Source: Calliopsis andreniformis (lineage: Eukaryota; Arthropoda; Insecta; Hymenoptera; Andrenidae). Taken from it: 64,000 bases of DNA. The DNA is taken from positions 2,976,001 to 3,040,000 of the forward strand of contig NW_027480440.1 in the NCBI RefSeq assembly GCF_051401765.1. The letters are read 5' to 3'. Below are positions 50,951 to 62,560 of this stretch, in pieces. The stretch's first letter is position 1. Each line of letters opens with the position of its first letter. The notes under the pieces are model-generated. The model worked only from the letters and a program-made list of their open reading frames with translations, ran no database searches and was not told the origin of the DNA. Both the position numbers and the translations under genes were made by a program.

Positions 50951-53454
50951 ATCTTAATCTTCAATCCTCAATACTCAATCTTCAATCCTCAATCCTCAAT
51001 CCCCAATCGTCAATCTTCCTTCCTCAATCACTCAATCTTCAATCCTCAATCTTCAATCCTCAATCCTCAATCCTCATTCTTCAACCCTCAATACCCAATC
51101 CTCAATCTTCAATCCTCAATCCTCAATCCTCAATCCTCAATCCTCAATAATCATTCCTCAATCTTCAACCCTCAGTGCCAAATCCTCAACCTTGAATACT
51201 CAATCCTCAATCCTCAAACTTCAATCCTCAATACTCAATCTTCAATCCTCAATCCTCAATCCTCAATCCTCAATCCTCATTCTTCAATCATCAATACCCA
51301 ATCCTCAATCTTCAATCCTCAATCCTCAGTCCTCAATTCTCAATCCTCAATCCTCAATCCTCAGACCTCAAACATCAATACTCAACCCTCAGTCCTCGTC
51401 CTCAATCCACAACCCTCAATCCTCAACCCTCAATCTTCAATTCTCAATCCTCAATCCTCAATGCTCAATTCTCAATCCTCAATCCTCAATCCCCAATCCT
51501 CAATCTTCAATCCTCAATCCTCAATCTTCAATACTCAATACCCAATCCTCAATTCCCAATACTCAACAGAATATCCTGAATTCTCAGGATTCAATACTCA
51601 AACCTCAATCCTCAACCCTCAGCCCTCATACTCCATCCTCAATCCTCAATCCTCAATCCTCAATCTTCAATCCTCAATAATCAATCTCCAATCCTAGGAC
51701 CTCAATCCCCAATCCTCAATACCGAATCCTCAATCTTCAATCATCAATCCTCAATACTCAATCTTCAATCCTCAATCCTCAATCCTCAATCCTCAATGCT
51801 CAATCCTCAATCCTCAATCCTCAATCCTCAATCCTCAATCCTCAATCCTCAATCCTCAATCCTCAATCTTCAATCCTCAATAATCAATCTCCAATCCTAG
51901 ATCCTCAATCCCCAATCCTCAGTCCTTAATCCCCAATCTTCAATCCTCAATCCCCAGTCCTCAATACCCAGCCATCAATCCTCAATTCCCAATACTCAAT
52001 AGAATATCCTGAATTCTCAGGATTCAATACTCAAACATCAATCCTAAACCCTCAGCCTACATCCTCCATCCTCAATCCTCAATCCTCAATCTTCAACCCC
52101 CAATACTCAATCTTTAATCCTCAATCCTCAATCCTCAATCCTCAATCCTCAGTCATCAATACTCAGTCTTCAGTACTCAATCCTCAATCCTCAATCCTCA
52201 ATCCTCAATCCTCAATACTCAAACCTCAATCCTCATTCCCCAAACCTCAATCCTCAACCCTCAGTCCTCATCCTCAATTCTCAATACTGAATCCTCAATC
52301 CTCAATCCTCAATCTTCAATCCTCAATAATCAATCTCCAATCCTAGATCCTCAATCCCCAATCCTCAGTCCTCAATCCTCAATCCTCAATCCTCAAACCT
52401 CAATCCTCGACCGTCAGTCCTCGTCCTCAATCCTCGATCCTCAATCCTATATCCTCAATCTTCCATCCTCAATACTCAATCTTCAATCCTCAATCCCCTG
52501 TCCTCAAACCTCAATTCTGAATCCTCAATCCTGAATGCTCAATCTTCAGCCTCAGTCCTCAACAATCAGTTGTCAATCCTCAATCCTCAATAGAATATCC
52601 TCAATTCACAGTTTTCAATACTCAATACTCAAACTGCAATCTTCAAATCTCTATCCACAAACATCAATTCTCATCACCCAACCCTCAACACTCCGTCCCC
52701 AATCCTCAATCTTCAATCCTCAATCCTCAATCCTCAACCCTCAACCCACAATCCTCAATTTTCAAACCTCAATAATCAATCTTCAATCCTCAATCCTCAA
52801 TCCTCAATCCTCAATCCTCAATCGTCAGACTTCAATCCTCAATACTCAATCCTCAATTCTCAATCCTCAATCCTCAGTCCTCAGTCCTCAAACCACAATC
52901 CCCAACCCTCAGCCCTCATCCTCAATCCTCAATCCTCAATCCTCAGCCCTCCGTCCTCAAACCTCAATCCTCAGCTCTCAGACCTCATCCTCGATCCTCA
53001 ATCGTCAATCCTCAATCCTCAATCTTCAATCCTCAATCCTCAGTCCTCAAACCTCAATCCTGAATCCTGAATACTCAACCTTCAATCCTCAATCCTCAGT
53101 CCTGAATACTCTACCATCAATCTTCAATCCTCAATCCCCAATGCTCAATCCTCAATCCTCATTCTTCAGTCCTCAATACCCAATCCTCAACCTTCAATCC
53201 TCAATCCTCAATGCTCAATTCTCAATCCTCAATCCTCAAACCTCAATCTTCAATCCTCAATACTCAATCTTCAATCCTGAATCCTCAATTCTCAATCCTC
53301 AGTGCTCAATCCTCAATCCTCAATCCTCAGTACTCAATCCTCAATCCTCAATCCTCAATCCTCAATATTCAATCCTCAATACCCAATCCTCAGTCTTCGA
53401 TCCTCAATCCTCAATCCTCAATCCTCAATCCTCAATCCTCAGTCCTCAAACCTC
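50705..53454. repeat. Repeat R, copy 1 (about 2,750 bp)
   Basis: First of two tandem copies of a ~2.8-kb unit. It starts at the A-core lead-in that recurs at 53,455 (offset 2,750). The offset then grows to 2,848/2,841 in the middle and 2,869 at the end, because copy 2 has about 105 bp (15 heptamers) more near 53,740. Cores: A (50,798), C (51,567), C (52,000), A' (52,591). Its first half is block E, shared with L1 and L2. Confidence 0.87.
50955..52440. repeat. Block E, copy 3 (in R1)
   Basis: Same order of irregular markers as block E in L1, but lacking about 105 bp (15 heptamers) near 51,000. It has an additional C core (51,567, beginning CAGAATA) followed by CCTAGGACC near 51,695 before the standard C core at 52,000. 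Copy 4 shares the extra C core, so it predates the R duplication. Confidence 0.83.
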
Positions 53455-53699
53455 AATCCTCAACCCTCAATCCTGAATCCTCAATCCTGAATCCTCAATC
53501 TTCAGCCCTGAGTCCTCAACAATCAGTTGTCAATCCTCAATCCTCAATAGAATGTCCTCAATTCACAGTTTTCAATACTCAATACTCAATCTGCAATCTT
53601 CAGATCTCTATCCACAAACATCAATTCTCATCACTCAACCCTCAATACTCAGTCCCCAATTCTCAATCTTCAATCCTCAATCCTCAATCCTCAATCCTC

Positions 53700-55280
53700 A
53701 ATCTTAATCTTCAATCCTCAATACTCAATCTTCAATCCTCAATCCTCAATCCTCAATCCTCAACACTCAATCCTCAATCTTCAATCCTCAATACTCAATC
53801 TTCAATCCTCAATCCTCAATCCTCAACCCTCAATCCTCAATCCTCAATCCCCAATCGTCAATCTTCCTTCCTCAATCACTCAATCTTCAATCCTCAATCT
53901 TCAATCCTCAATCCTCAATCCTCATTCTTCAACCCTCAATACCCAATCCTCAATCTTCAATCCTCAATCCTCAATCCTCAATCCTCAATCCTCAATAATC
54001 ATTCCTCAATCTTCAACCCTCAGTGCCAAATCCTCAACCTTGAATACTCAATCCTCAAACTTCAATCCTCAATACTCAATCTTCAATCCTCAATCCTCAA
54101 TCCTCAATCCTCAATCCTCATTCTTCAATCATCAATACCCAATCCTCAATCTTCAATCCTCAATCCTCAATCCTCAATTCTCAATCCTCAATCCTCAATC
54201 CTCAGACCTCAAACATCAATACTCAACCCTCAGTCCTCGTCCTCAATCCACAACCTTCAATCCTCAACCCTCAATCTTCAATTCTCAATCCTCAATCCTC
54301 AATGCTCAATTCTCAATCCTCAATCCTCAATCCCCAATCCTCAATCTTCAATCCTCAATCCTCAATCTTCAATACTCAATACCCAATCCTCAATTCCCAA
54401 TACTCAACAGAATATCCTGAATTCTCAGGATTCAATACTCAAACCTCAATCCTCAACCCTCAGCCCTCATACTCCATCCTCAATCCTCAATCCTCAATCC
54501 TCAATCTTCAATCCTCAATAATCAATCTCCAATCCTAGGACCTCAATCCCCAATCCTCAATACCGAATCCTCAATCTTCAATCATCAATCCTCAATACTC
54601 AATCTTCAATCCTCAATCCTCAATCCTCAATCCTCAATGCTCAATCCTCAATCCTCAATCCTCAATCCTCAATCCTCAATCCTCAATCCTCAATCCTCAA
54701 TCCTCAATCTTCAATCCTCAATAATCAATCTCCAATCCTAGATCCTCAATCCCCAATCCTCAGTCCTTAATCCCCAATCTTCAATCCTCAATCCCCAGTC
54801 CTCAATACCCAGCCATCAATCCTCAATTCCCAATACTCAATAGAATATCCTGAATTCTCAGGATTCAATACTCAAACATCAATCCTAAACCCTCAGCCTA
54901 CATCCTCCATCCTCAATCCTCAATCCTCAATCTTCAACCCCCAATACTCAATCTTTAATCCTCAATCCTCAATCCTCAATCCTCAATCCTCAGTCATCAA
55001 TACTCAATCTTCAGTACTCAATCCTCAATCCTCAATCCTCAATCCTCAATCCTCAATCCTCAATACTCAAACCTCAATCCTCATTCCCCAAACCTCAATC
55101 CTCAACCCTCAGTCCTCATCCTCAATTGTCAATACTGAATCCTCAATCCTCAATCCTCAATCTTCAATCCTCAATAATCAATCTCCAATCCTAGATCCTC
55201 AATCCCCAATCCTCAGTCCTCTATCCTCAATCCTCAATCCTCAAACCTCAATCCTCGACCGTCAGTCCTCGTCCTCAATC
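53700..55280. repeat. Block E, copy 4 (in R2)
   Basis: Same as copy 3 but with the longer left part. C cores at 54,408 and 54,841. It includes one of the longest perfect heptamer runs I found (54,640-54,709). Confidence 0.83.
54640..54709. repeat. Longest perfect heptamer run found (70 bp)
   Basis: Ten uninterrupted TCAATCC units. Equal 70-bp runs are at 51,799-51,868 and 10,666-10,735. I found no longer perfect run by eye. Short perfect runs separated by variants imply the array is not being extended base-perfectly as a telomere would be. Confidence 0.75.
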
Positions 55281-55752
55281 CTCGATCCTCAATCCTATAT
55301 CCTCAATCTTCCATCCTCAATACTCAATCTTCAATCCTCAATCCCCTGTCCTCAAACCTCAATTCTGAATCCTCAATCCTGAATGCTCAATCTTCAGCCT
55401 CAGTCCTCAACAATCAGTTGTCAACCCTCAATCCTCAATAGAATATCCTCAATTCACAGTTTTCAATACTCAATACTCAAACTGCAATCTTCAAATCTCT
55501 ATCCACAAACATCAATTCTCATCACCCAACCCTCAACACTCCGTCCCCAATCCTCAATCTTCAAACCTCAATCCTCAATCCTCAACCCTCAACCCACAAT
55601 CCTCAATTTTCAAACCTCAATAATCAATCTTCAATCCTCAATCCTCAATCCTCAATCCTCAATCCTCAATCGTCAGACTTCAATCCTCAATACTCAATCC
55701 TCAATTCTCAATCCTCAATCCTCAGACCTCAGTCCTCAAACCAGAATCCCCA

Positions 55753-57665
55753 ACCCTCAGCCCTCATCCTCAATCCTCAATCCTCAATCCTCAGCCCTCC
55801 GTCCTCAAACCTCAATCCTCAGCTCTCAGACCTCATCCTCGATCCTCAATCGTCAATCCTCAATCCTCAATCTTCAATCCTAAATACTCAATCTTCAATC
55901 CTCAATCCTCAGTCCTCAAACCTCAATCATGAATCCTGAATACTCAACCTTCAATCCTCAATCCTCAGTCCTGAATACTCTACCATCAATCTTCAATCCT
56001 CAATCCCCAATGCTCAATCCTCAATCCTCATTCTTCAGTCCTCAATACCCAATCCTCAACCTTCAATCCTCAATCCTCAATGCTCAATTCTCAATCCTCA
56101 ATCCTCAAACCTCAATCTTCAATCCTCAATACTCAATCTTCAATCCTGAATCCTCAATTCTCAATCCTCAGTGCTCAATCCTCAATCCTCAATCCTCAGT
56201 ACTCAATCCTCAATCCTCAATCCTCAATCCTCAATATTCAATCCTCAATACCCAATCCTCAGTCTTCGATCCTCAATCCTCAATCCTCAATCCTCAATCC
56301 TCAATCCTCAGTCCTCAAACCTCAATCCTGAATCCTCAATCATGAATCCTCAATCTTCAGCACTCAGTCCTACACAATCAGTTGTCAATCCTCAATCCTC
56401 AATAGAATGTCCTCAATTCACAGTTTTCAATACTCAATACTCAACCTGCAACCTTCAGATCTCTATCCACAAACATCAATTCTCATCACTCAACCCTCAA
56501 TGCTCAGTCCCCAATCCTCAATCTTCAATCCTCAATCCTCAATCATCAACCCTCAATCTTAATCTTCAATCCTCAATACTCAATCTTCAATCCTCAATAC
56601 TCAATCCTCAATCCTCAATACTCAATCCTCAATCTTCAATCCTCAATACTCAATCTTCAAACCTCAATCCTCAATCCTCAACCCTCAATCCTCAATCCTC
56701 AATCCTCAATCGTCAGTCTTCCATCCTCAATACTCAATCTTTAATCCTCAATGCTCAATCCTCAATCCTCAATCCTCAATCCTCAATCTTAATCTTCAAT
56801 CCTCAATACTCAATCTTCAATCCTCAATCCTCAATCCTCAATCCTCAACACTCAATCCTCAATCATGAATCCTCAATCCTCAGTCCTCAATCTACAATCC
56901 TCAATACTCAATCTGCAATCCTCAATCCTCAGTCCTCAATCCTCAATCCTCATTCTTCAATCCTCAATACCGAATCCTCAATCTTCAATCCTCAATCCTC
57001 AATACTCAATCTTCAATCCTCAATCCTCAATCCTCATTCTTCAATTATCAATACCGAATCCTCAATCTTCAATCCTCAATCCTCAATCCTCAATTCTCAA
57101 TCCTCAATCCTCAATCCTCAATACTCAATCCTCAATCCTCAATCCTCAATCCTCAGTCCTCAAACCTCAATCCTGAATCCTCAATCCTGAATCCTCAATC
57201 TTCAGCCCTGAGTCCTCTACAATCAGTTGTCAATCCTCAATCCTCAATAGAACGTCCTCAATTCACAGTTTTCAATACTCAATACTCAATCTGCAATCTT
57301 CAGATTTCTATACACAAACATCAATTCTCATCACTCAACCCTCAATACTCAGTCCACAATCCTCAATCTTCAATCGTCAATCCTCAATCCTCAGTCCTCA
57401 ATCCTCAATCCTCATTCTTCAATCCTCAATACCGAATCCTCAATCTTCAATCCTCAATCCTCAATCCTCAATTCTCAATCCTCAATCCTCAATCCTCAGA
57501 CTTCAAACATCAATACTCAACCCTCAGTCCTCGTCCTCAATCCACAACCCTCAATCCTCAATCCTCAATCTTCAATCGTTAATATTCAATCTTCAATCCA
57601 CAATCCTCAATCCTCAATCCTCAATCCTCAATCCTCAGTCCTCAGTCCTCAAACCTCAATCCTCA
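55753..57665. repeat. Repeat S, copy 1 (1,913 bp)
   Basis: First of two tandem copies of a 1,913-bp unit (55,791 to 57,704; 56,171 to 58,084; 56,865 to 58,778). I count five hexamers, including two TAATCT units near 56,557 and 56,787, and 1,913 = 7 x 274 - 5. Cores: A (56,403) and A (57,248, with TAGAACG in place of TAGAATG). Confidence 0.9.
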
Positions 57666-59578
57666 ACCCTCAGCCCTCATCCTCAATCCTCAATCCTCAA
57701 TCCTCAGCCCTCCGTCCTCAAACCTCAATCCTCAGCTCTCAGACCTCATCCTCGATCCTCAATCGTCAATCCTCAATCCTCAATCTTCAATCCTAAATAC
57801 TCAATCTTCAATCCTCAATCCTCGGTCCTCAAACCTCAATCATGAATCCTGAATACTCAACCTTCAATCCTCAATCCTCAGTCCTGAATACTCTACCATC
57901 AATCTTCAATCCTCAATCCCCAATGCTCAATCCTCAATCCTCATTCTTCAGTCCTCAATACCCAATCCTCAACCTTCAATCCTCAATCCTCAATGCTCAA
58001 TTCTCAATCCTCAATCCTCAAACCTCAATCTTCAATCCTCAATACTCAATCTTCAATCCTGAATCCTCAATTCTCAATCCTCAGTGCTCAATCCTCAATC
58101 CTCAATCCTCAGTACTCAATCCTCAATCCTCAATCCTCAATCCTCAATATTCAATCCTCAACACCCAATCCTCAGTCTTCGATCCTCAATCCTCAATCCT
58201 CAATCCTCAATCCTCAATCCTCAGTCCTCAAACCTCAATCCTGAATCCTCAATCATGAATCCTCAATCTTCAGCACTCAGTCCTACACAATCAGTTGTCA
58301 ATCCTCAATCCTCAATAGAATGTCCTCAATTCACAGTTTTCAATACTCAATACTCAACCTGCAACCTTCAGATCTCTATCCACAAACATCAATTCTCATC
58401 ACTCAACACTCAATGCTCAGTCCCCAATCCTCAATCTTCAATCCTCAATCATCAATCATCAACCCTCAATCTTAATCTTCAATCCTCAATACTCAATCTT
58501 CAATCCTCAATCCTCAATCCTCAATCCTCAATACTCAATCCTCAATCTTCAATCCTCAATACTCAATCTTCAAACCTCAATCCTCAATCCTCAACCCTCA
58601 CTCCTCAATCCTCAATCCTCAATCATCAGTCTTCCATCCTCAATACTCAATCTTTAATCCTCAATGCTCAATCCTCAATCCTCAATCCTCAATCGTCAAT
58701 CTTAATCTTCAATCCTCAATACTCAATCTTCAATCCTCAATCCTCAATCCTCAATCCTCAACACTCAATCCTCAATCATGAATCCTCAATCCTCAGTCCT
58801 CAATCTACAATCCTCAATACTCAATCTGCAATCCTCAATCCTCAGTCCTCAATCCTCAATCCTCATTCTTCAATCCTCAATACCGAATCCTCAATCTTCA
58901 ATCCTCAATCCTCAATACTCAATCTTCAATCCTCAATCCTCAATCCTCATTCTTCAATTATCAATACCGAATCCTCAATCTTCAATCCTCAATCCTCAAT
59001 CCTCAATTCTCAATCCTCAATCCTCAATCCTCAATACTCAATCCTCAATCCTCAATCCTCAATCCTCAGTCCTCAAACCTCAATCCTGAATCCTCAATCC
59101 TGAATCCTCAATCTTCAGCCCTGAGTCCTCTACAATCAGTTGTCAATCCTCAATCCTCAATAGAACGTCCTCAATTCACAGTTTTCAATACTCAATACTC
59201 AATCTGCAATCTTCAGATTTCTATACACAAACATCAATTCTCATCACTCAACCCTCAATACTCAGTCCACAATCCTCAATCTTCAATCGTCAATCCTCAA
59301 TCCTCAGTCCTCAATCCTCAATCCTCATTCTTCAATCCTCAATACCGAATCCTCAATCTTCAATCCTCAATCCTCAATCCTCAATTCTCAATCCTCAATC
59401 CTCAATCCTCAGACTTCAAACATCAATACTCAACCCTCAGTCCTCGTCCTCAATCCACAACCCTCAATCCTCAATCCTCAATCTTCAATCGTTAATATTC
59501 AATCTTCAATCCACAATCCTCAATCCTCAATCCTCAATCCTCAATCCTCAGTCCTCAGTCCTCAAACCTCAATCCTCA
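57666..59578. repeat. Repeat S, copy 2 (1,913 bp)
   Basis: Second copy of S, with A cores at 58,316 and 59,161, the latter again with TAGAACG. Visible differences from copy 1 include CAACACCC near 58,160 for CAATACCC, a TCATCAATC variant near 58,450 and CACTCCTCAA near 58,600. Overall similarity is very high, so the duplication looks recent. Confidence 0.9.
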
Positions 59579-60420
59579 ACCCTCAGCCCTCATCCTCAAT
59601 CCTCAACCCTCAGCCCTCATCCTCAATCCTCAATCCTCAATCCTAAATCCTGAATCTTCCATCCTCAATACTCAATCTTCAATCCTCAATCCCCTGTCCT
59701 CAAACGTCAATTCTGAATCCTCAATACTGAATCCTCAATCTTCAGCCCTCAGTCCTACACAATCAGTTGTCAATCCTCAATCCTCAATAGAATGTCCTCA
59801 ATTCACAGTTTTCAATACTCAATACTCAACCTGCAACCTTCAGATCTCTATCCACAAACATCAATTCTCATCACTCAACCCTCAATGCTCAGTCCCCAAT
59901 CCTCAATCTTCAATCCTCAATCCTCAATCATCAACCCTCAATCTTAATCTTCAATCCTCAATACTCAATCTACAATCCTCAATCCTCAATCCTCAATCCT
60001 CTATACTCAATCCTCAACCTTCAATCCTCAATACTCAATCTTCAAACCTCAATCCTCAATCCTCAACCCTCAATCCTCAATCCTCAATCCTCAATCGTCA
60101 GTCTTCCATCCTCAATAATCAATCTTCAATCCTCAATGCTCAATCCTCAAACCTCAATCCTCAATCCTCAATCTTAATCTTCAATCCTCAATACTCAATC
60201 TTCAATCCTCAATCCTCAATCCTCAATCCTCAACACTCAATCCTCAATCATGAATCCTCAATCCTCAGTCCTCAATCTACAATCCTCAATACTCAATCTG
60301 CAATCCTCAATCCTCAGTCCTCAATCCTCAATCCTCATTCTTCAATCCTCAATACCGAATCCTCAATCTTCAATCCTCAATCCTCAATACTCAATCTTCA
60401 ATCCTCAATCCTCAATTTTC
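59579..60420. repeat. Partial S-like copy
   Basis: From about 59,750 to 60,415 the sequence matches 58,278-58,943 at offset about 1,472, with an A core at 59,788. The first ~150 bp instead resemble the A' lead-in seen at 9.25 and 27.7 kb. So this is a recombinant between an S unit and another repeat class. Confidence 0.75.
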
Positions 60421-61335
60421 AATCCTCAATGCTCAATCCTCAATCCTCAGTCCTCAATCCTCAATCCTCAATCCTCAATCCTCAGTTTTCAATACTCAAT
60501 ACCAATCCTCAGTCTTCAATCCACAATCCTCAATCCTCAATCCTCACTCCTCAATCCTCAGTCCTCAAACCTCAATCCTGAATCTTTCAATCATGAATCC
60601 TCAATCTTCAGCCCTGCGTCCTACGCAATCAGTTGTCAATCCTCAATTCTCAGTAGAATGTCCTCAATTCACAGCTTTCAATACTCAATACTCAATCTGC
60701 AAACTTCAGATCTCTATCCACAAACATCAATTCTCATCACTCAACCGTCAATACGCAGTCCCCAATCCTCAATCTTCAATCCTCAATCCTCAACCCTCAA
60801 TCCTCAATCTTAATCTTCAATCCTCAATACTCAATCTTCAATCCTCAATCCTCAATCCTCAATCCTCAATCCTCAATCTTCAATCCTCAATCCTCAATCC
60901 TCGATCTACAATCCTCAATACTCAATCTGCAATCCTCAATCCTCAGTCCTCAATCCTCAATCCTCATTCTTCAATTATCAATACCGAATCCTCAATCTTC
61001 AATCCTCAATCTTCAATCCTCAATTCTCAATCCTCAATCCTCAATCCTCAGACTTCAAACATCAATACTCAACCCTCAGTTCTCGTCCTCAATCCACAAC
61101 CCTCAATCCTCAATCCTCAATCTTCAATCATTAATATTCAATCTTCAATCCACAATCCTCAATCATCAATCCTCAATACTCAATCTTCAATCCTCAATCC
61201 TCAATCCTCAATCCTCAATGCTCAATCCTCAATCGTCAATCCTCAATCCTCAATCCTCAATCCTCAATCCTCAATCCTCAATCTTCAATCCTCAATAATC
61301 AATCTCCAATCCTAGATCCTCAATCCCCAACCCTC
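60421..61335. repeat. Heptamer region with A core and private register breaks
   Basis: Contains an A core at 60,654. Left of it are irregular units not seen elsewhere: a single-base loss near 60,503 (CAATACCAATCC, where other copies have CAATACCCAATCC) and a one-base gain near 60,585 (GAATCTTTCAATC). From about 60,800 the sequence resembles the A-core downstream region of S, then plain heptamers to a CTAGATCC module near 61,314. Confidence 0.75.
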
Positions 61336-62560
61336 AGTCCTTAATCCCCAATCTTCAATCCTCAATCCCCAGTCCTCAATCTTCAATCCTAAATGCTCCA
61401 TCCTCAATCCTATATCCTCAGTCCTCAATCCTCAATCCTCAATCCTGAAGCCTCAATCTTCAATTCTCAATCCTCAATCCTCAGTCCTCAATACCCAGCC
61501 ATCAATCCTCAATTCCCAATACTCAATAGAATATCCTGAATTCTCAGGATTCAATACTCAAACATCAATCCTAAACCCTCAGCCTTCATCCTCCATCCTC
61601 AATCCTCAATCCTCAATCCTCAATCTTCAACCCCCAATACTCAATCTTTAATCCTCAATCCTCAATCCTCAATCCTCAATCCTCAGTCATCAATACTCAA
61701 TCTTCAATACTCAATCCTCAATCCTCAATCCTCAATCCTCAATCCTCAATACTCAAACCTCAATCCTCATTCCCCAAACCTCAATCCTCAACCCTCAGTC
61801 CTCATCCTCAATTCTCAATACTGAATCCTCAATCCTCAATCCTCAATTTTCAATCCTCAATAATCAATCTCCAATCCTAGATCCTCAATCCCCAATCCTT
61901 AGTCCTTAATCCTCAATCTTCAATCCTCAATCCCCAGTCCTCCATCTTCAATCCTCAATGCTCCATCCTCAATCCTATATCCTCAGTCCTCAATCCTCAA
62001 TCCTCAATCCTCAAACCTCAATCCTCGACCGTCAGTCCTCGTCCTCAATCCTCAATCCTCAATCCTAAATCCTCAATCTTCCATCTTCTATACTCAATCT
62101 TCAATCCTCAATCCCCTGTCCTCAAACCTCAATTCTGAATCCTCAATCCTGAATGCTCAATCTTCAGCCTCAGTCCTCAACAATCAGTTGTCAATCCTCA
62201 ATCCTCAATAGAATATCCTCAATTCACAGTTTTCAATACTCAATACTCAAACTGCAATCTTCAAATCTCTATTCACAAACATCAATTCTCATCACCCAAC
62301 CCTCAACACTCCGTCCCCATCCTCAATCTTCAATCCTCAATCCTCAATCCTCAACCCTCAGCCCTCAATCCTCAATTTTCAAACCTCAATAATCAATCTT
62401 CAATCCTCAATCCTCAATCCTCAATCCTCAATCCTCAATCGTCAGACTTCAATCCTCAATACTCAATCTTCACTCCTGAATCCTCAATCCTCAATCCTCA
62501 ATCCTCATTCTTCAATCCTGAATACCCAATCCGAAATCATCAATCCTCAATCCTCAATCC
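61336..62560. repeat. Recombined piece of block E and R
   Basis: Contains a C core (61,527) with the same surroundings as the C cores at 7,277, 52,000 and 54,841, followed by an A' core (62,209) in the surroundings seen at 52,591 and 55,439. It differs from R by an added stretch near 61,380-61,490 and a changed region near 61,900-62,080. Confidence 0.75.

Larger units (their letters stand above)
53455..56323. repeat. Repeat R, copy 2 (about 2,869 bp)
   Basis: Second copy of R, with cores A (53,548), C (54,408), C (54,841) and A' (55,439). It retains the longer form of the region near 53,740, which is also the form in L1 near 6,420, so copy 1 probably lost 15 heptamers. Its tail overlaps the start of repeat S. 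Confidence 0.87.
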
